From positions 3,286,001-3,350,000 of the forward strand of contig OZ246956.1 in assembly GCA_965232105.1 (NCBI GenBank): DNA of 64,000 bases, written 5' to 3'. The notes beneath the pieces were generated by a model. That model was not told the DNA's origin, did no database searches, and worked only from the letters and a program-made list of their open reading frames with translations. The position numbers were made by a program, and so were the translations under genes. Source of the stretch: Multivorans sp965232105. Lineage in GTDB: Bacteria; Acidobacteriota; Thermoanaerobaculia; Multivoradales; Multivoraceae. Numbering within the stretch: the stretch's first letter is position 1; the number at the start of each line of letters is the position of its first letter. Shown piece by piece: positions 59,545-64,000 of this stretch.

Positions 59545-61590
59545 TCAGTCGGCGAGCGCCTCGACCTGGACCCGGGCGTCGTTGAAGCAGGCGCCCGCGC
59601 CGACATCGGTCAGCGTATCGGGCGCCAGGGCGCAGGCGTTGTTGTCCGACTCGGTGCTCCGGAACCACGCGCCCTTGGGCAGCAGGGTCACGCCGGGCTT
59701 GAGGTCCGGGTTCAGGCGCAGCCGGCAGCGCACCTCGCCGTAGTCGTTAAACACGCGCACGCGCGGTTTGTCACCCGTGTCCAGGCCCCGGGCGGCGGCG
59801 TCGTCCGGGTGCATCTCGAGCGGCACCTGACCTGGCCGCAACTGCCCGAAGGTCGAACTGACCGTCTGCGGCACGGACGGCGAGATGAGCGTCAGCGGGT
59901 AGCGCGCCGCGCTGGCCGCGGCGTGAAAGGTATACAGCCCCTTGCTCGCCTCGGCGTCGAGGGCCGGCGGGCAGAGGTGGATCTTGCGGTCCCTGGTGTG
60001 GGGGAAGGCATCGACGAACTGGATCGGCCGGCGACCCGTTCGCGGCGTCACCCATCCATCGTCGGCAAGACGCCGCGACCGTTCCCGACCGAGAACGGTC
60101 TGCCGCCACTCCGCGTCGGAATGTGGATCGTCGTCAAGCAGCAGGCCGAGACGATCCGCCAACTCGCCGAAGACGTGGTTGTTCGAGCGGGCCTCGCCGA
60201 CCGCCGGCGCCACCGGCTTCGTCGCGTGAAGGACCATTGCTCCGTAGCCCATCGCGAGGTCGTGGTGCTCGAGGAACGTCGTCGCGGGCAGCACCAGGTC
60301 GGCGTAGCGCGCGGTGTCGGTCAGGACCTGGTCGAAGACGACGACAAAGAGGTCCTCGCGCGCAAGACCGCGCCGGACGAGTTCCTGGTTGGGCAGAGTG
60401 GCGAGGGGGTTCGCGTTGTAGACGAACAGCACCTTGATCGGTGGTCCGTCCATCGCATCCTGATCGGTCAGCACCCGGCCCACGTGGTTCATGTTCACGA
60501 TCCGGGCGCCCGGCGACGGTTCGCGCCGGCCCACGTCGCGGAAGGCGCCGCCGTTGCTCATCGTGTAGCCGCCGGCGCGGACCTGGAACTTGCCCGCGAC
60601 CGCCGGCAAGGCGAGGATCGCCGCGACCGCCGAACCGCCGTTGCGGTTGCGCTCGACTCCCCAGCCGCAGCGGATGACTGCCGGCGACGACGCGCTGTAC
60701 CACTCGAAGCAGCGCGCGATGTCCGCTTCCGGAATGCCCGTCGCCTCCGCGGCGCGCGCGAAGGTCCAGGGTTCGGCGCGCCGCCTCAGTTCAAGGGCGC
60801 CGGTCGCGTGTTCGGCCAGGAAGTCGAGGTCGGCGCCGCCGCGCCGGAACAGCTCGCGGTGAAGCGCCAGAGCCAGGCACAGGTCGGTGCCGGGCCTGGG
60901 CTGCAGGTGAAGATCGGCCTTCTTCGCCAACGGCGTGCGCCGCGGATCGGCGACGACGAGCTTGCCGCCGCGCGCTTGCATCGTGCGCAGGATCGGCACC
61001 AGGTGGATGCCGGTGGAGGACGGGTTGGCGCCCCAGACGATAGCCAGCGAGGCGTGTTCGTAGTCCTCGAGGGCGACGCCGGCCATCTTTCCGTAGAGGC
61101 CGAGCGCCGCGGCGGTGCTGGGCGCCGCGCACACGTTTCGGGCAAGAGCCGAAGCCCCGAAACGCCGGAAAAGGATGGCGTCCGCCGTGTCCTGGGTCAT
61201 CAGACCGTTCGACCCGCCGTAGCTGAGGGGCAGGACGGACTCTCCGCCGAAAGCCTTCCTGGCCTCGGTCATGCGGGAGACGATCAGGTCCAGAGCCTCC
61301 TCCCAGGAGATGCGCTCGAACGCGCCATCGCCCTTCGGGCCGGTACGGCGGGCCGGGTGAAGAAGACGATCCTCGCCATACAGGTGGCGTGAGATGCGTC
61401 CGACCTTGGAGCAGATGAAACCGCTCGTCAGCGGGTGCGCGACATCCGGCGGCGCGGCGCGGACCTTGTCGACCCGGCCGTCCCGGACCTCGACCTCGAG
61501 CGAGCAGGAGTCCGGGCAGTCCAGGGTGCATGCGGTGTGATGAAGGGTGGCCTGCACGACCTCGCCTGGCGTCGGTTCCGGCACCGTCAT
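59545..61590 (-). CDS. Molybdopterin oxidoreductase (DMSO reductase family), cytosolic
   Basis: 681 residues from ATG 61590; the frame is open further upstream, but that part is not protein-like. The 4Fe-4S site is CTLDCPDSCSLEV...ICSKVGR. Molybdopterin-binding features: VLPLSYGGSNGLMTQD, IVWGANPSSTGIH, VVADPRRTPLAKKADLHLQPRPGTD (in parts), LFVYNANPLATLPNQ and the C-terminal DVGAGACFNDARVQV. No Tat signal. The metal-ligand region (ARNVCAAPSTAAALG) has Cys. Substrate unknown; single-subunit members include acetylene-hydratase-like and formate/biotin-sulfoxide-type enzymes. Confidence 0.92.
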   Translation of the reverse strand: MTVPEPTPGEVVQATLHHTACTLDCPDSCSLEVEVRDGRVDKVRAAPPDVAHPLTSGFICSKVGRISRHLYGEDRLLHPARRTGPKGDGAFERISWEEALDLIVSRMTEARKAFGGESVLPLSYGGSNGLMTQDTADAILFRRFGASALARNVCAAPSTAAALGLYGKMAGVALEDYEHASLAIVWGANPSSTGIHLVPILRTMQARGGKLVVADPRRTPLAKKADLHLQPRPGTDLCLALALHRELFRRGGADLDFLAEHATGALELRRRAEPWTFARAAEATGIPEADIARCFEWYSASSPAVIRCGWGVERNRNGGSAVAAILALPAVAGKFQVRAGGYTMSNGGAFRDVGRREPSPGARIVNMNHVGRVLTDQDAMDGPPIKVLFVYNANPLATLPNQELVRRGLAREDLFVVVFDQVLTDTARYADLVLPATTFLEHHDLAMGYGAMVLHATKPVAPAVGEARSNNHVFGELADRLGLLLDDDPHSDAEWRQTVLGRERSRRLADDGWVTPRTGRRPIQFVDAFPHTRDRKIHLCPPALDAEASKGLYTFHAAASAARYPLTLISPSVPQTVSSTFGQLRPGQVPLEMHPDDAAARGLDTGDKPRVRVFNDYGEVRCRLRLNPDLKPGVTLLPKGAWFRSTESDNNACALAPDTLTDVGAGACFNDARVQVEALAD

Positions 61591-61742
61591 GCGTGGAAGC
61601 GTACACCGCTGGCGGGTGCTGGACCGCCGAGAGTTCGTCGTCTCCGAGTGTCGGTGCGCCTCAACCGCCGGTACGCCACACAACCGGGTTACGATTCGCC
61701 CTCCCTGGCCGCTCCGGTTCGGTAACCACACGGATTCCCACC
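61591..61742. promoter_or_regulatory. Divergent intergenic region, molybdopterin gene / serC
   Basis: 152 bp that must hold both promoters. TTACGAT near 61688-61694 is a possible serC -10, but no -35 is convincing. Nothing else recognised. Confidence 0.3.
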
Positions 61743-62879
61743 ATGACTCTGCCATTCGATCGACAGCCGTCCGCGCAGCAGACACGAGAAAAGCGCGTCT
61801 TCAACTTCTCGCCGGGACCGGCGGTGCTCCCGTTGCCGGTCCTGGAGGAGATACAACGGGATCTGCTCGCGCTGCCCGGCGCCGGCAGTTCCGTGCTGGA
61901 GATCAGCCACCGTTCGCCGGCGTTCGACGCAATCCTGGCCGAAGCGGAGGCCAACCTGCGCGAACTGCTTGCCGTTCCGGACGACTACCGGGTGCTGTTT
62001 CTTCAGGGCGGGGCGTCGCTCCAGTTCTCCATGATCCCGATCAACCTGTTGCGCGGCCAAGGCCTGCCGGCGAGCTACATCCTGACCGGCTCGTGGGGCA
62101 GCAAGGCCGCGGCCGAAGCGCGCCGCGAGGGCAAGGTCCACGTGGCATGGGACGGCAAGGCTGACAGCTTCGTGCGGGTTCCTGATGACCAGGAACTTCA
62201 CCTGCCTCCGGCCTCGGCCTACGTCCACTACACGTCGAACGAGACGATCCAGGGGGTCCAGTTCCGACGTCCGCCGGCGGTAGGCGACGCGCCGCTCGTC
62301 TGCGACGTGTCGTCGGACTTCCTCTCCGGGCCGGTCGATGTGAGCGAGTTCGGTTTGCTCTATGCCTGCGCCCAGAAGAACGCCGGTCCCTCGGGTGTGA
62401 CCGTGGTCGTCGTCTCGGACCAGGTGCTCGAACGTTGCGGCGACGACGTCCACTCGATGCTCAGCTACCGCCTCCAGGCGGAGAAGGGCTCGCGGCTCAA
62501 CACGCCGAACGTTTTCGGCGTCTATGTCTTCCTTCTGATGACCCGCTGGCTGCGGGACGAGGTCGGCGGTCTGGAGGCCGCGGCCGAGCGGGCGGCGGCG
62601 AAGAGCGCGCTGATCTACGACGTGCTGGACCGCGACGGTGGCGACTTCTTCGTCGCCCACGCCGAACGCGAGTGCCGTTCGCACATGAACGTGACCTTCC
62701 GCCTGCGGCGCCCCGAACTGGAGGAGGCGTTCGTCGCCGGCGCGGCCGAGCGGGATCTCGTCTCGATCAAGGGCCACCGCTCAGTCGGCGGCTTCCGCAT
62801 CTCCGCCTACAACGCAATGCCCGCCGAAGGCGTCGAGCGCCTGCGTGACTACATGCTCGAGTTCCGCGCATCTCACTGA
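61743..62879 (+). CDS. serC: Phosphoserine aminotransferase
   Basis: 378 residues from ATG 61743. Class V PLP enzyme converting 3-phosphohydroxypyruvate and glutamate to phosphoserine in serine synthesis (and in B6 synthesis). NFSPGPAVLPLPVLEEIQ start, EISHRSPAFDAI, FLQGGASLQFSMIP, catalytic K212 in ACAQKNAGPSG, HYTSNETIQGVQF and SVGGFRISAYNAM close to the end are all standard. Length usual (about 360). Confidence 0.96.
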   Translation: MTLPFDRQPSAQQTREKRVFNFSPGPAVLPLPVLEEIQRDLLALPGAGSSVLEISHRSPAFDAILAEAEANLRELLAVPDDYRVLFLQGGASLQFSMIPINLLRGQGLPASYILTGSWGSKAAAEARREGKVHVAWDGKADSFVRVPDDQELHLPPASAYVHYTSNETIQGVQFRRPPAVGDAPLVCDVSSDFLSGPVDVSEFGLLYACAQKNAGPSGVTVVVVSDQVLERCGDDVHSMLSYRLQAEKGSRLNTPNVFGVYVFLLMTRWLRDEVGGLEAAAERAAAKSALIYDVLDRDGGDFFVAHAERECRSHMNVTFRLRRPELEEAFVAGAAERDLVSIKGHRSVGGFRISAYNAMPAEGVERLRDYMLEFRASH

Positions 62880-62886
62880 GAACTCC

Positions 62887-62912
62887 ACTGGGTGCGCCGG
62901 CCCGCCATCCGC
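62887..62912. repeat. Palindromic repeat, partial copy C
   Basis: Inverted relative to plus: GCGGATGGCGGGCCGGCGCACCCAGT on the minus strand, matching the GCCGGCGCACCCAGT end of the copies at 17916 and 58516. Confidence 0.5.
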
Positions 62913-62934
62913 GCGCCCGCTGACGGGCGCGCGG
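62909..62934. terminator. Strong 11-bp stem-loop after serC
   Basis: CCGCGCGCCCG-CTGA-CGGGCGCGCGG, perfect. First of two tandem hairpins in the 138-bp gap between convergent serC and the dihaem cytochrome gene. No U-tract. Confidence 0.6.
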
Positions 62935-62943
62935 ACTGGTTCG

Positions 62944-62968
62944 CGTGTGGCGCGGGACGCGCCACACG
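62944..62968. terminator. Second stem-loop after serC
   Basis: CGTGTGGCGC-5-GCGCCACACG, a perfect 10-bp stem; serves the convergent pair together with the 62909 hairpin. Confidence 0.6.
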
Positions 62969-63017
62969 GGTTCTGGCCGGCATCGGGGCGATGCCGCGAA
63001 GCGGCGAGCCCGTCCCG

Positions 63018-64000
63018 CTACCGACGGCTCGTCAGCAGCGCCGAACCGACAATCACCAGCAACAGCAGCGCACCTCCGATCCAGAGCAGGATCGGCGAAG
63101 TTCGGTGTTCCTGGTACGTGACCACCTCGTCCCCCGGCTCGTCGAAGAACGAGCCGTAGTCCTCCGCGGCAGCGGCCGCCGCCGCCATCGCCGCCTCGTC
63201 CTCCGGCTGGCCCAGACCGCCTTCCGCGATGATCCGCTGAACCGTATGGACCAGGTCCCAGAGTTCGCCTGAGCTGTAGGCCTCGCGGTAGCCCGGCATT
63301 GCCGTGCCGTCCATGCCGAGGTAGAGGCGGCTGTAGATGTCGGCGCTGCTGTTCCCGCCCTTGAAGACGCCGCCGACGATGTTGGTCGGCAGAGTGTGGT
63401 TGCCCTCGAAGTCGGCCATCGGATCGTTGCGGAGCCGCCTGCCGTTCGGGCCGTGGCAGGAAGCACAGGCCTCCTGGTAGATGAGTTCGCCCAGCGCCCG
63501 CCGTTCCTCGTCGAAGGGCGGCTCGGGAGGTATCGGGATCGGTGGGCCGGGCGTCGTTCGCTGCGCGAACTCGGCGTCCGCTTCCGCCGAAGTCAGCGTG
63601 CCGGCCGCGACCTGGCGGTCGAGTTCTCCCCTGATCGCGTCCAGGCTGAAGCTGCGGACATAGCGCGCCATCGCCGTGATCTCCGCCTCCGGCACCTGTC
63701 CCCAGGCCGACATCCCCGTGCCCGGCATGCCGCGCCGGATCGTCTCTTCCAGGTCACGGTCCGACGGGATCGCGTTCTCGGTCGTCGCCAGCTTGAAGCG
63801 GCCGGACTGGAAGCTGCGGGGCCGCTCGCCGGTCGTGTAGCTGAACTTGCCCAGGCCGTCGCCGTTCTCACCGTGGCACTCCCGGCAGTAGCGGAGGAAG
63901 GCCTGGCGACCGAGGTCGGTGTCGGGAGCGGTAGGGGCGCCCGCGGTCGAGTCCTGGGCGGCGAGGGCTATCGCGCCGGTCGCGAGGACGAGTGTGCAGA
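63018..64000 (-). CDS. Dihaem cytochrome c, membrane-anchored (5' partial)
   Basis: The frame runs off the right edge: upstream of the first in-window ATG (63728) it continues through a cytochrome domain to a signal-peptide-like LVLATGAIALAAQD at the edge, so only the first few codons are missing. Haem sites are CRECH (about 63870-63885) and CASCH (63454-63468). One C-terminal helix (LLWIGGALLLLVIVGSALL) anchors it. The TTGERPRSFQSGRFKLATTENAIPSDRDL segment parallels the first domain of the dihaem protein at 21177-22970. Likely an electron carrier or NirM/SoxA-unrelated c-type subunit; partner genes lie right of the window. Confidence 0.88.
   Translation of the reverse strand, partial: CTLVLATGAIALAAQDSTAGAPTAPDTDLGRQAFLRYCRECHGENGDGLGKFSYTTGERPRSFQSGRFKLATTENAIPSDRDLEETIRRGMPGTGMSAWGQVPEAEITAMARYVRSFSLDAIRGELDRQVAAGTLTSAEADAEFAQRTTPGPPIPIPPEPPFDEERRALGELIYQEACASCHGPNGRRLRNDPMADFEGNHTLPTNIVGGVFKGGNSSADIYSRLYLGMDGTAMPGYREAYSSGELWDLVHTVQRIIAEGGLGQPEDEAAMAAAAAAAEDYGSFFDEPGDEVVTYQEHRTSPILLWIGGALLLLVIVGSALLTSRR

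Noticed and set aside
62880..63017. Small RNA gene between serC and the cytochrome
   Set aside because: Only stem-loops are visible; there is no promoter and both flanking genes converge here, so terminators are the simpler reading.

Overview
The window is GC-rich, densely packed DNA from an aerobic, Gram-negative-type bacterium with extensive c-type cytochrome respiration. I count 15 CxxCH haem sites in eight proteins. Many genes overlap by 1 or 4 nt (ATGA, TGATG, GTGA), and TTG/GTG starts are common. A cyanobacterial-type GshA, two luciferase-like (LLM) oxidoreductases, an alternative-complex-III-type ActA/ActB pair and a secreted FN3 protein ending in two FWFF/VKxLDGRALN domains together suggest an uncultured, possibly marine, Acidobacteriota-like lineage. 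That placement is inference; there is no rRNA gene and I saw no tRNA, CRISPR array or complete insertion sequence.

Layout. 1-11.2 kb: partial FN3 protein, flavin reductase, gshA, LLM oxidoreductase, an ECF sigma/membrane regulator operon (minus strand) divergent from a metG - Wzt-like ATPase - 2-hydroxyacid dehydrogenase operon. 11.2-30.8 kb: one uninterrupted minus-strand block of 16 genes. Read in transcription order it starts at a good sigma70-type promoter (30893-30921) and encodes pentahaem ActA, the Fe-S/molybdopterin-fold subunit ActB, an ActE-like lipoprotein cytochrome, a CydA-like (cytochrome bd subunit I fold) protein in the place where ActC would be expected, three more membrane cytochromes, a 721-residue universal-stress protein carrying three PCP_red-like segments, an amidohydrolase, an MFS carrier, a GNAT, a methyltransferase-like protein, a Mrp-type ATPase, a small zinc-ribbon/PCP_red protein, an AhbD/NirJ-like radical SAM protein ending in PCP_red, and a formylglycine-generating-enzyme-like protein. 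This block is the best candidate for an undescribed system: a hybrid ActAB/CydA respiratory complex together with a putative tetrapyrrole-modification and metal-cluster assembly set.

30.9-36.5 kb: SCO-type copper chaperone, the two-gene dihaem lipoprotein/beta-helix pair of unknown function, a small cytochrome, an epoxide-hydrolase-like protein and a NIPSNAP lipoprotein. 36.6-46 kb: a type IV pilin-like protein, then a CP-ATP-grasp / alpha-E / transglutaminase cassette running straight into an RsbV-RsbU-RsbW partner-switch operon with a periplasmic binding protein and a histidine kinase. 46-50.5 kb: MacB/FtsX-type ABC exporter with periplasmic adaptor. 50.5-64 kb: assorted metabolism (Eis-like acetyltransferase, second LLM oxidoreductase, AAA/DUF4143 ATPase, YbdK-like ligase, dicarboxylate symporter, PF10023 aminopeptidase, glycerophosphodiesterase, molybdopterin oxidoreductase, serC) and a dihaem cytochrome that runs off the right edge.

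No gap between genes exceeds 300 bases; the largest (53593-53783, 61591-61742, 7232-7380, 37160-37302, 62880-63017) are described below. Several convergent gene ends share strong stem-loops, and a short palindromic repeat (17916, 58516, 62887) is built into the C-terminal codons of two unrelated genes.
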